A stretch of DNA of 64,000 bases from Gemmatimonadetes bacterium SCN 70-22 (GTDB lineage: Bacteria; Gemmatimonadota; Gemmatimonadetes; Gemmatimonadales; Gemmatimonadaceae). Below are positions 18,434-26,771 of this stretch, one piece after another. The stretch is taken from the NCBI GenBank assembly GCA_001724275.1, contig MEDZ01000016.1, positions 1 through 64,000 on the forward strand, given 5' to 3'. Made by a program: the position numbers and the translations under genes. The number at the start of each line of letters is the position of its first letter. Position 1 is the first letter of the stretch. The notes below the pieces were generated by a model. That model was not told where the DNA came from. It ran no database searches and worked only from the letters and a program-made list of their open reading frames with translations.

Positions 18434-18482
18434 CGATTCGGGCGGAATCGCCGCGCCATGATGCCGGAGCGTGGGAAAGCGA

Positions 18483-18506
18483 AGCGGCCGCCCGAGGGCG
18501 GCCGCT
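18483..18506. terminator. Hairpin between convergent genes
   Basis: A perfect 11-bp stem (AGCGGCCGCCC / GGGCGGCCGCT) with a GA loop, followed by CCTGTTTC on the plus strand. It lies 49 bp after the lipoprotein stop and faces the 3' end of the metalloprotease gene. It is a plausible terminator for the plus-strand gene, with a weak T-run. Confidence 0.55.
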
Positions 18507-18542
18507 CCTGTTTCAGCTGACGGAAGCGCGGGCCGTAGCTTC

Positions 18543-18588
18543 GGACTCCCGTCTCCCGTCTCCCGGCTCCCGGCTCCCGTCTCCCGTC
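18543..18588. repeat. Short tandem repeat, CTCCCGT/CTCCCGG heptamers
   Basis: Six to seven imperfect copies of a 7-bp unit (CTCCCGT or CTCCCGG) lie just downstream of the metalloprotease stop codon, partly touching its 3' end. Confidence 0.7.
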
Positions 18589-21169
18589 AGCCCTTCGGCT
18601 CGAGGATCTTCTTGATCTGCGTCCGGGCATCGTCCAGGTGGGCGCGGGTGGTGCGGTCGCTGGTGCGTCCGAGCGCGGCGGCGAGCTGCCCGTCGAGCGC
18701 CTTCAACTCGGCGCGGAAGACCGCCTTGATGTCGCTGGTGGCGCGCGCCCCGGCAAACTGGGCGGCGAACTGCGGCGGGAGGCCGGGAGGGAGTTGCACC
18801 GGGCGGGGGTTGACCTTCCCGTCGACCGCCGAGAGGTAGCTGCGTTGCAGCTCGCGACGGTAGGCGTCAACGCGCACGTTGCCTGACGAGAGCTCGCTCC
18901 AGATCCCGTTGCGCACGTCGGCCGCCATCTCGGCGAGGGCGTACGCCTCGCCCGGCCTGGCCATGGCGTCGAACTCGATGAGCCGCTCCAGCCGCCGGTC
19001 GTTGAAGAGCTGGTTGAGGACACGTCCCTGCGCCTGGTTGATGCGCCGGATCGCCCCTTCCACCTCGATCTTCCGCAGGATGTCGTCGACCAGGAAGTAG
19101 CTCGGCGTGGCGAAGGCGTTGTCGTTCAGGAACCTGACGGCCTCCTTCTGGCGCTGCCGCGAGTTGGGGACGTAGCGGGGCCCGGGCTGCCCGGCGTACT
19201 TCTCCTGGGCCTGCGTCCCGCCCACCACGTCGGCCACGTGCGAGAGCTCGGTGGCCCACTGGCCGATGAGGCGCCCGTACATCTCGGAGAGGTCGTCGTA
19301 GTTCTCGCCATCGCGCACGGTGGCGGGGACGAGGAGCGGGACGATCTGCTTGATCGACCTGATCCCCCACCCCGTCGCCTTCACCGCGTCGGCATCACCG
19401 ACCGCCTCGCTGTGGTCGCCCGGGTCGGCGCCGCGCGAGTCGGACATGTTGAAGCGGTACCACGGGATGGAGTCCTGCTCGCGCGACCACTTGTCGAGGG
19501 TGGCCCACTCTTCGTCCGGGGTCCTGGCCGCCGGGATGGGGGTGTAGCCCCAGCGCGCGATGTACTTGTCCCAGGGGCCGATGCGCGGGATGAGGTCCTC
19601 GAGGGCGATCCCGTCTTCGGGCTGGGCGGTGTAGTTGAAGCGCGAGTAGTCCATGATGGAGGGGGAGTGCCCCATCTTCGCCACCCACGTCTTCGACCGC
19701 ACCGAGTCGACCGGATAGGTCGACGAGCCCTTCTGGTCGTGCTGGAAGCCCAACGTGTGCCCGACCTCGTGGGCGACGACGAATTCCACCAGGCGCCCCA
19801 TGAGCGAGTCGGGGAAGGGCCACTGGCGTGCGCGCGGGTCGAGGTGCCCCACCTGGGTGAAGTACCACGACCGCTGCAGGTTCATGATGTTGTGGTACAT
19901 GTAGATGTCCGACTCGATGATCTCGCCGGAGCGCGGGTCGTTCACGTTGGGCCCGGTGGCGTTCTCGATCGTCGAGGGGAACCAGCGCACCACCGAGTAG
20001 CGCGCGTCCTCCGGCGACCAGTCGGGGTCGTTCTTCGGCGCGTCGGCGGCGACGATCCCCCTGATGAAGCCGGCCTCCTCGAAGGCGGGCTGCCAGGCCT
20101 CGATCCCCTTCTTCACGTAGGGCTTGAGCCAGTCGGGGGTGGCTGGGTCGACGTAGTACGTGATGGGCTTCACCGGCTCCGACTTTATAGCGTTAGGGTC
20201 CTTCTTCTCCAGGCGCCAGCGCACGATGTACTCGCGCTCCTGCGCACGCTGCTCGGGGCGCGAGTAGTCGAGGTTGCGCACCGAGAAGAAGCCGATGCGC
20301 TTGTCGGCGAGGCGCGGCATCATCGGCTTGTCCGGGAGCTTGACCATGCTCCAGTGCAGCACGACCGACGACGTCCCGGTGGCCGCCGGCTGGAACGGGT
20401 TGGCGGGGGCCGCGGAGAAGGTCGGCGGAGGGGTGATGGTCAGCACCGCCTCGACCTCGACGTTGGTGGGGAATGAGAGGACCTGCTCCACGAACGAGCG
20501 GTTGGGGTCCGGGTTGCCGCGGAACTGGTTCCCGGGGCCTATCTCGGCGGGGGGCGCGGTGTAGAGGCGCGTGACGTCGATGACCGCGGCGCTGTCGGGG
20601 CCGTAGGCGTCGACATTGAAGGCGGCGATGATGAGGTCGTAGTTGGAGTTGCGCACCGCCTGGGCGATGGGGCTCGCGGAGTCGGCGACGATCTCGAACG
20701 AGACGTTGCGCAGGAGGATGCGGTTGTTGCGACGCTCCCACTTCACCACGCGGCGCGGCCCGATCTGCTGGCCACCGTAGCCCGCGTTGACCGGGACGCG
20801 CGCGGCGCGGGTGACGAGAAGGAGGTCCTTGTCGAGGGCGCTCCTGGGGATCTCGAAGAGGACGCGGCTCCCGATGCGGTGCGTCTTGAACAGGCCGTCA
20901 CGGGTGATGGCGCCGGCCGTCACCACGCGGTTGTACGGACGCGGTGCGGGCTCGGCACCCGGGGCGCCGGGCGCCTGAGGGCGGACCGAATCGCCCTGCT
21001 GGCCGGCCATGGCGGAAGGGGGGGCGCCGGGGCGGGGGGCATTGGCGCCGGCGGTGTTCGGAGTCCGCGGCGCCGGAGCGGTCGTGGGAGCGGGGGCGCG
21101 GCACGCCGAGAACAGGGTGAGTGCCGCCACAGTGGCGATGGTGGATCGCGAGAACGTCGAACGCGACAT
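18587..21169 (-). CDS. Secreted zinc metalloprotease, DUF5117/metzincin type
   Basis: An 860-residue protein. It starts with a lipoprotein-like signal (SALTLFSACRAPAP region, Cys near 23) and a long Pro/Ala-rich linker. A DUF5117/DUF5118-type domain follows at about 100-380 and then the catalytic metzincin motif HEVGHTLGFQHD near residue 470, giving three His ligands and a catalytic Glu. The following MDYSRFNY segment supplies the Met-turn. Similar proteins are known in Bacteroidota and Gemmatimonadota, but their substrates have not been established as far as I know. It ends close to the heptamer repeat. Confidence 0.9.
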   Translation of the reverse strand: MSRSTFSRSTIATVAALTLFSACRAPAPTTAPAPRTPNTAGANAPRPGAPPSAMAGQQGDSVRPQAPGAPGAEPAPRPYNRVVTAGAITRDGLFKTHRIGSRVLFEIPRSALDKDLLLVTRAARVPVNAGYGGQQIGPRRVVKWERRNNRILLRNVSFEIVADSASPIAQAVRNSNYDLIIAAFNVDAYGPDSAAVIDVTRLYTAPPAEIGPGNQFRGNPDPNRSFVEQVLSFPTNVEVEAVLTITPPPTFSAAPANPFQPAATGTSSVVLHWSMVKLPDKPMMPRLADKRIGFFSVRNLDYSRPEQRAQEREYIVRWRLEKKDPNAIKSEPVKPITYYVDPATPDWLKPYVKKGIEAWQPAFEEAGFIRGIVAADAPKNDPDWSPEDARYSVVRWFPSTIENATGPNVNDPRSGEIIESDIYMYHNIMNLQRSWYFTQVGHLDPRARQWPFPDSLMGRLVEFVVAHEVGHTLGFQHDQKGSSTYPVDSVRSKTWVAKMGHSPSIMDYSRFNYTAQPEDGIALEDLIPRIGPWDKYIARWGYTPIPAARTPDEEWATLDKWSREQDSIPWYRFNMSDSRGADPGDHSEAVGDADAVKATGWGIRSIKQIVPLLVPATVRDGENYDDLSEMYGRLIGQWATELSHVADVVGGTQAQEKYAGQPGPRYVPNSRQRQKEAVRFLNDNAFATPSYFLVDDILRKIEVEGAIRRINQAQGRVLNQLFNDRRLERLIEFDAMARPGEAYALAEMAADVRNGIWSELSSGNVRVDAYRRELQRSYLSAVDGKVNPRPVQLPPGLPPQFAAQFAGARATSDIKAVFRAELKALDGQLAAALGRTSDRTTRAHLDDARTQIKKILEPKG

Positions 21170-21245
21170 CTGGGCGTCCTGTGTGGGAGTGGGACGTGCT
21201 TCCGTCGCCCTGCGGCGAGGGGCACGAGGTGCGCTGAAGACTACG

Positions 21246-21273
21246 CCTCGCCCAGCGCCCGTGCTGGACGAGG
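21246..21273 (-). terminator. Hairpin after the beta-propeller lipoprotein gene
   Basis: Two adjoining 5-bp stems (CCTCG / CGAGG and CCAGC / GCTGG) separated by a one-base bulge on each side and a 6-nt loop, 24 bp past the stop codon of the minus-strand gene. No U-tract follows. Confidence 0.45.
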
Positions 21274-21296
21274 AGAACGCGGGGTATTGCGGCTGG

Positions 21297-22271
21297 CTAC
21301 CTGGCCGGGATGGCCACGTACGTCACGCGGCCGGCGTTGAAGAGGGGGACGGCGACGCGCGAGCGCCGGGTGTCGACGCCGATGTCGGCCGGGGCCTCGA
21401 GCCCGCCGGCGAGGCGCGTCAGCGTCCCGTTGCTCACGATGTTTAGGGACGAGTCGGCCCAGCTGGTCACGAGGATGCGACCGTCGGCGAGTGCCTCGAC
21501 GCCGTCGTAGGTCCCCGGACCGGTGGCGACGCTGCTGACGGTCTTCTCTCCCACCTTCCAGGCGCTGATGGCGTTGCCGCCGAAGGGGGCGAGGATGAAG
21601 CGGGCGCCGGCGGCGTCCCACGCGATCCCGTTGGGGCGGGTGAGGAGGCTGTCGCCCTCGAGGGCGGCCGTCGCCTTGCCGCCGCTGATGGCAAAGATGC
21701 GGTCCTTCCCCGGGTGGGTGATCTCTCCCTTGGCGTTGATGCGGATCCCGGTGTCGGTGACGTAGACGACGCCGTCGGGCCCGAGGGCGACGTCGTTGAG
21801 GAAGGTGGCGCCGAGGGGGGCCAGGTCGATGGTGGCGAGAGTGGCGCCGGTGTTCTTGTCGAAGGCCCGGACGGCGTCGATGTCGGCGACCCAGAGGGTG
21901 TCGCCGGCGATGGCTATTCCCTTGGGGGCGTTGAGGGTGGCGCCATTGGCCCCACCCTGCACGACGATGGTCGAGGTGGCGGGGTTGGCGGCATCGAGGC
22001 GCGCGATGTAGCCGTTCCCATCCTTGTCGGAGGGGACGCCGTTGATGTTGCTGACGAAGTACGCGTCGAGGGCGGGGTCGTAGCGCACGCTCTCGGGGGT
22101 CTTGAACCCCTCGGTGGGGGCGGGGAGGACGCTGTCGGCGCCGCTGGCGAGCGGGGCGACGGCGAGCGAGTCGGCGGGGGCGGCCTTCTCGCCGCCACAG
22201 GCGGCGGCCAGGGCGCCTAACGAGAGAAGCGCGAGCCGGCCGAGGGCGCCGGCGGGGGTGGAGCGCGACAT
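21297..22271 (-). CDS. Lipoprotein with SMP-30/NHL-like beta-propeller
   Basis: A 324-residue protein with a lipobox signal (LSLGALAAACGG, Cys at about 23). The mature part has the six-blade look of SMP-30/NHL-type propellers: repeated GVVYVTDTG, NGIAWDAAGARFILAPFGGNAI and ILVTSWADSSLNIV segments. Such proteins may be lactonases, but I see no clear set of calcium ligands, so I leave the function open. The start at ATG 22271 is supported by GAGGAG eight bases upstream; the longer frame begins with TTG only. Confidence 0.8.
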   Translation of the reverse strand: MSRSTPAGALGRLALLSLGALAAACGGEKAAPADSLAVAPLASGADSVLPAPTEGFKTPESVRYDPALDAYFVSNINGVPSDKDGNGYIARLDAANPATSTIVVQGGANGATLNAPKGIAIAGDTLWVADIDAVRAFDKNTGATLATIDLAPLGATFLNDVALGPDGVVYVTDTGIRINAKGEITHPGKDRIFAISGGKATAALEGDSLLTRPNGIAWDAAGARFILAPFGGNAISAWKVGEKTVSSVATGPGTYDGVEALADGRILVTSWADSSLNIVSNGTLTRLAGGLEAPADIGVDTRRSRVAVPLFNAGRVTYVAIPAR

Positions 22272-22395
22272 GGACAATCTCCTCAACGGGCGAGGTGCTC
22301 CCGGCGGGTGGTCCGGTCGGTCGTGCCGGCCACCGGGACCGGGCTACGAGGAGAAAACTACCGATTCCCGCTCGCCGGTTCCTCCTTTTTCGCGC

Positions 22396-22438
22396 GAGTG
22401 AGCGCGGGCGAGCGCGGGCGAGCGCGGGCGAGTGCGGG
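22396..22438. repeat. 10-bp tandem repeat upstream of the aminotransferase
   Basis: Four imperfect copies of GAGCGCGGGC-like units lie between the divergent propeller and aminotransferase genes. No promoter element was recognised within it. Confidence 0.6.
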
Positions 22439-22493
22439 GCTGGGACGACTCCCGTACTGGCGATGCCGCCGCTCCCCCGCCACATTCGCGCGC

Positions 22494-23828
22494 GTGACTC
22501 CCCCGCCACATCGCTATCCCGACTCTCCGGTCTTCTACCGGTCGCTCACGCGCGACTACCCGCTGGTGGTGCGTGGCGAGGGGTGCTGGCTGGAAGACGA
22601 GACGGGAAAGCGCTACCTGGACGCGGTGGGAGGGGCGTTCGTGGCGAGCATCGGCCACGGGGTGCCCGAGATCGGCGAGGCGATGGCGCGGCAGGCCGGG
22701 CGCGTGGCCTACGTCAACGGGACCGCCTTCACCAACGAGGCGGTCGAGGGGCTGGCTGCGCGCCTGGTCGCGCGCACACCGGCGCTGGGGAAGGCGTACT
22801 TCCTGGGGAGCGGGTCGGAGGCGGTGGAGGCGGCGCTCAAGCTGGCCAGGCAGCACTGGATCGAGCGCGGGCGCCCCTCCAAGCACCGCGTCATCGCGCT
22901 GGTCCCGGGCTATCACGGCAACACGATGCTCGCCCTCTCGGCGTCGGCGCGCGAGCACTACCGCCGGTACTGGCGCGAGTGGCTGGTCGACGTGCGCCGC
23001 ATCCCGGCCCCGTTCGCCTATCGTTGCAGCTGCGAGGGGAGGGGGGACTGCCCCGCGTGCAGCGGCGAGGCCCTGGAGGGGGCGATCCTCGAGGAGGGGA
23101 GCGAGAACGTCGCCGCCTTCATCCTGGAGCCGGTGGGAGGGAGCTCGACCGGGGGCAACGTCCCGCGCGACGGCTACCTGCGTGCCGTGCGCGAGATCTG
23201 CGACCGGCACGAGGTCCTCCTGGTGGCCGACGAGGTGCTGTGCGGGGCCGGACGCACCGGGACGTGGACGGCGACCGAGGCATGGGGCGTGGTCCCGGAC
23301 ATCCTCACGTTAGGCAAGGGGATCGGCGGCGGCTACGCGCCGGTGAGCGCGGTGCTGGCCCGCGACGAGGTCGTCGCCCCCCTCGCCGCCGGGAGCGGCT
23401 ACCTGATGCACGCCCAGACCTTCTCGCACCACGCCGTGACGTGCGCGGCGGCGGTGGCGACCCTCGACCACATGGAGCGGCACCAGCTGGTGGCGCGCTG
23501 TGCCCGGATGGGGGCCATCCTGCACCAGCGGCTGCAACGCCTGCTGGAGCTCCCCGGCGTGGGCGACGTGCGCGGACGCGGGCTGCTGGCGGGGGTGGAG
23601 TTCGTCGCCGACAAGGCGACCCGCGCCCCCTTTCCCCGCGCCGAACGCCTGGCCGAGCGGTTCACCGCCGCCGCGCAGGAGGCGGGACTCATCGTATGGC
23701 CCAACGTGGGGCAGGCGGACGGGGTGAACGGCGACCTCGCGATGCTCGCCCCGCCGTTCATCATCACCGAGGAGGAGATCGACGAGATCGTCGAGCGCTT
23801 CTCCCGCGCGCTGCGCCGCGTCACCTGA
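22494..23828 (+). CDS. Class III PLP aminotransferase
   Basis: A 444-residue fold-type I aminotransferase of class III. Recognisable features are LDAVGGAFVASIGHG, the phosphate-binding GSGSEAVEAALKLAR, VADEVLCGAGRTGT and the PLP lysine in TLGKGIGGG. It belongs to the broad omega-amino acid/diamine transaminase group; the amine donor cannot be told from sequence. It contains a Cys-rich insertion near residue 175 (CSCEGRGDCPACSG). The start at GTG was chosen because the conserved domain begins a few residues after it. The next gene is another class III aminotransferase; both belong to an amine-to-acid cluster ending in an aldehyde dehydrogenase. TTAGGC encodes Leu-Gly right before the PLP lysine. 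Confidence 0.9.
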   Translation: MTPPPHRYPDSPVFYRSLTRDYPLVVRGEGCWLEDETGKRYLDAVGGAFVASIGHGVPEIGEAMARQAGRVAYVNGTAFTNEAVEGLAARLVARTPALGKAYFLGSGSEAVEAALKLARQHWIERGRPSKHRVIALVPGYHGNTMLALSASAREHYRRYWREWLVDVRRIPAPFAYRCSCEGRGDCPACSGEALEGAILEEGSENVAAFILEPVGGSSTGGNVPRDGYLRAVREICDRHEVLLVADEVLCGAGRTGTWTATEAWGVVPDILTLGKGIGGGYAPVSAVLARDEVVAPLAAGSGYLMHAQTFSHHAVTCAAAVATLDHMERHQLVARCARMGAILHQRLQRLLELPGVGDVRGRGLLAGVEFVADKATRAPFPRAERLAERFTAAAQEAGLIVWPNVGQADGVNGDLAMLAPPFIITEEEIDEIVERFSRALRRVT

Positions 23829-23862
23829 CGGCGCGCCCCATCACATCACCGGATCGATCACC

Positions 23863-25200
23863 ATGACCGAGCGTGACTACCCCAGGATCGTCGTCCCCCC
23901 ACCGGGCCCCAGGGCACGGGCCGTCGTCGATCGCGACGCGGAGTGGACCTCGCACTGCTACATCAAGGAGTACCCCTTGGCGATAGCCCGTGGCCAGGGG
24001 GTGATGGTGGAGGACATCGACGGGAACCGTTACCTCGACTTCATGGCCGGGATCGCCGTGGCCTCGACGGGATACGGGCATCCGAAGGTGGTGCAGGCGA
24101 TCCAGGATGCGGCCGCGAACTTCCTGCACATCTGCGGGAGCGATTTCTACTACGAGGGGATGGCCGCACTGTGCGAGCGGCTGTCGCGCGTGGCCCCCGG
24201 CCCCACGAAGAAGCGCGTCTTCCTGACCAACTCCGGGACCGAGGCCACCGAGGGGGCGATCAAGCTCGCGCGGTACGCCACGCGCCGCACGGCGATGATC
24301 GCCTTCAAGGGGGCGTTCCATGGACGCAGTACCGGCGCCGTGTCGCTGACGTCGAGCAAGGCTCGCCAGCACGCCGGCTTCGGCCCGCTCCTCCCCGACG
24401 TGCACCACGTGGACTATGCCTATCGCTATCGCTGCCGTCACTGCGCCGACAAGCCGGCGTGCACCAACGCGTGCGTGACGTCGATCGAGCGCGACCTGTT
24501 CGCGCGGCACCTGGATCCGCACGACGTGGCGGCGATCTTCGTCGAGCCGGTGCAGGGCGAGGGGGGATACGTCGTCCCCCCTCCGGGCTTCCTGCGCGAG
24601 CTGCGCGCGCTGTGCGACAGGTACGGGATCCTCCTCGTCTTCGACGAGATCCAGAGCGGGATCGGGCGCACGGGGAAGATGTTCGCCTGCGAGCACGACG
24701 GGGTGGAGCCCGACATCCTGCTCACGGCCAAGGGGCTGGGGTCGGGGATGCCGATCGGGGCGATGATCGTGCGCGAGACGGTGGACAAGTGGCAGAACGG
24801 GGCGCACGGGTCGACGTTCGGCGGCAACCCCGTCTGCTGCGCCGCGGCGCTGGCCACGCTCGACGTGGTGGAGGGCGGGGCGATGGCTAACGCCGCCGTG
24901 CAGGGGGAGCGCCTGTTGGCCGGGGCGCGGGCGCTGATGGAGAAGCACCGCTGCATCGGCGACGTGCGCGGGCTGGGGCTGATGGTGGGGATCGAGTTCG
25001 TGAAGGACCGCGCGACGCGCGAGCCCGACGGCGACCTGGTGCACCGGATCGTGGAGCTGGCCTTCTCGCGCGGGCTCTTGCTGCTGGGGGCGGGGAAGAG
25101 CGCGCTGCGGCTGGCGCCTCCGCTGGTGATCGACGCGGTCGACATCGACCGCGGGGTGGCGATGATCGATGCGTGCATCGAGGAGGCCCTGAAGGGGTAG
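23863..25200 (+). CDS. Class III aminotransferase, GABA/ornithine-type
   Basis: A 445-residue PLP enzyme related to 4-aminobutyrate and acetylornithine aminotransferases. Key motifs: MAGIAVASTGYGHP, TNSGTEATEGAIKLAR, the EPVQGEGGYVVPP segment, FDEIQSGIGRTGKMF and the PLP lysine in TAKGLGSGMPIGA. Near residue 190 it has a Cys-rich insert (RCRHCADKPACTNACV), at the same relative position as the insert in the preceding enzyme. Archaeal GABA-transaminase relatives also have Cys-rich inserts of this sort. It starts 34 bp after the preceding gene and probably forms an operon with it. Together with the dehydrogenase it could convert GABA or another omega-amine to its acid. Confidence 0.9.
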   Translation: MTERDYPRIVVPPPGPRARAVVDRDAEWTSHCYIKEYPLAIARGQGVMVEDIDGNRYLDFMAGIAVASTGYGHPKVVQAIQDAAANFLHICGSDFYYEGMAALCERLSRVAPGPTKKRVFLTNSGTEATEGAIKLARYATRRTAMIAFKGAFHGRSTGAVSLTSSKARQHAGFGPLLPDVHHVDYAYRYRCRHCADKPACTNACVTSIERDLFARHLDPHDVAAIFVEPVQGEGGYVVPPPGFLRELRALCDRYGILLVFDEIQSGIGRTGKMFACEHDGVEPDILLTAKGLGSGMPIGAMIVRETVDKWQNGAHGSTFGGNPVCCAAALATLDVVEGGAMANAAVQGERLLAGARALMEKHRCIGDVRGLGLMVGIEFVKDRATREPDGDLVHRIVELAFSRGLLLLGAGKSALRLAPPLVIDAVDIDRGVAMIDACIEEALKG

Positions 25201-25322
25201 GCGCCGGGGGTTCGGCGCGATGACGCCGGGAGAAGGCGGCGAGGATGTGATGCCGGGAGGGGACCGCGGGCGGTGGCACGGGGCTAGTTTTCGGATCGAA
25301 CCCTCCCTTGCCACCGCCGGCC

Positions 25323-26771
25323 ATGACTCCCGAAGAATTCCGCGCCGCTGGCCACCGACTCGTCGACTGGATCGCCGACTACCGTGCGCGCGTGCACGAC
25401 GGCGCGCTCCCCGTCATGGCGCGCACGGCACCGGGCGAGGTGCGGCGGGCACTCCCGGCCGCGCCGCCTGACGAGGGCGAGTCGTTCGATGACCTCATGC
25501 GCGACGTCGACCGGGTCGTCGTCCCGGGGCTCACGCTCTGGCAGCATCCCAACTTCCACGGCTACTTCCCGTCCAACGCCTCGCTCGCCTCGGTGCTGGG
25601 CGACTTCCTCGGCACCGGGCTCGGCGTGCTGGGGCTCTCGTGGCAGTCGTCGCCCGCGCTCACCGAGGTGGAAGAGGTCACCACCGACTGGCTGCGGCAG
25701 ATGGTGGGGCTCTCCGACCAGTGGAAGGGCGTCATCCAGGACACGGCGTCGACGACGACGATGCTGGCGCTCGTCTGCGCCCGCGAGCGCGCGAGCGGCT
25801 TCTCGTTAGGACACGGCGGGGTGCAGCAGGTGGGGGCGCCGCTGGTGGTGTACACGTCGGCGCAGGCGCACAGCTCGGTGCAGAAGGGGGCGCTGCTGGC
25901 GGGGTTCGGGCGCGACAACGTGCGCCACGTGGCGTGCGATGACGCCTTCGCCATGCGCGCCGATGCGCTCGAGACGGCGATCGCCGAGGACGTCGCCGCC
26001 GGGCGGACGCCGTGCGCCGTCGTGGCGACCGTCGGGACGACCGCCTCCACCGCGCTCGATCCGGTCGGGGCGATCGCCGAGGTGGCCAGGCGCCATGGCC
26101 TGTTCGTCCACGTCGATGCGGCGATGGCAGGTTCGGCGATGATCCTCCCCGAGTGCCGCTGGATGTGGGAGGGGATCGAGGGGGCCGACTCGGTGGTGGT
26201 GAACGTGCACAAGTGGCTCGGCGTCGCCTTCGACTGCTCGGTGCACCTGGTGCGCGACCCGGAGCTGCTGGTCCGGGTGATGTCCACCAACCCCAGCTAC
26301 CTGCGCTCGTCGGTGGACGAGCAGGTACGCAACTATCGAGACTGGGGGCTCCCCCTGGGGCGCCGCTTCCGTGCGCTCAAGCTCTGGTTCCTGCTGCGCG
26401 AGCAGGGGGTGAAGGGGCTGCAGGCCAGGCTGCGCCGCGACCTGGACAACGCGCAGTGGCTGGCGGCGCAGGTGCGGGCGACGCCGGAGTGGAGCGTGGC
26501 GGCCCCCGTCCCGTTGCAGCTGGTGTGCGTGCGGCACGCCCCGCCGGGGGTGAGCGGCGACGCGCTCGACGCGCACACGCAGCGCTGGTGCGACGCCGTG
26601 AACCGGTCGGGGAAGGCCTACCTGACGCCGGCCATCCTCGACGGGCGGTGGATGGTGCGGGTCTCGATCGGCTCCGAGGCGACCGAGCGGCGGCACGTGG
26701 AGCAGCTGTGGCACATCATGCAGGAGGCGGCACTCGGCAGCGCCGCCACGATCGAGGGGAGGACGACATGA
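25323..26771 (+). CDS. Group II PLP decarboxylase (aromatic-amino-acid/glutamate type)
   Basis: A 482-residue PLP decarboxylase of the aromatic-L-amino-acid decarboxylase group: HPNFHGYFPSNASLASVLGD near residue 75, TASTTTMLAL, HVDAAMAGSAMILPECR with the Asp that binds pyridine nitrogen, and the PLP lysine in NVHKWLGVAFDC. Family members remove the carboxylate from Trp, Tyr, Dopa, Phe or Glu. The substrate here is not predictable, though neighbouring GABA-type enzymes make glutamate or another acidic amino acid worth testing. The ATG start at 25323 has no better alternative; the frame otherwise opens only at TTG. The gene ends overlapping the dehydrogenase by ATGA. Confidence 0.9.
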   Translation: MTPEEFRAAGHRLVDWIADYRARVHDGALPVMARTAPGEVRRALPAAPPDEGESFDDLMRDVDRVVVPGLTLWQHPNFHGYFPSNASLASVLGDFLGTGLGVLGLSWQSSPALTEVEEVTTDWLRQMVGLSDQWKGVIQDTASTTTMLALVCARERASGFSLGHGGVQQVGAPLVVYTSAQAHSSVQKGALLAGFGRDNVRHVACDDAFAMRADALETAIAEDVAAGRTPCAVVATVGTTASTALDPVGAIAEVARRHGLFVHVDAAMAGSAMILPECRWMWEGIEGADSVVVNVHKWLGVAFDCSVHLVRDPELLVRVMSTNPSYLRSSVDEQVRNYRDWGLPLGRRFRALKLWFLLREQGVKGLQARLRRDLDNAQWLAAQVRATPEWSVAAPVPLQLVCVRHAPPGVSGDALDAHTQRWCDAVNRSGKAYLTPAILDGRWMVRVSIGSEATERRHVEQLWHIMQEAALGSAATIEGRTT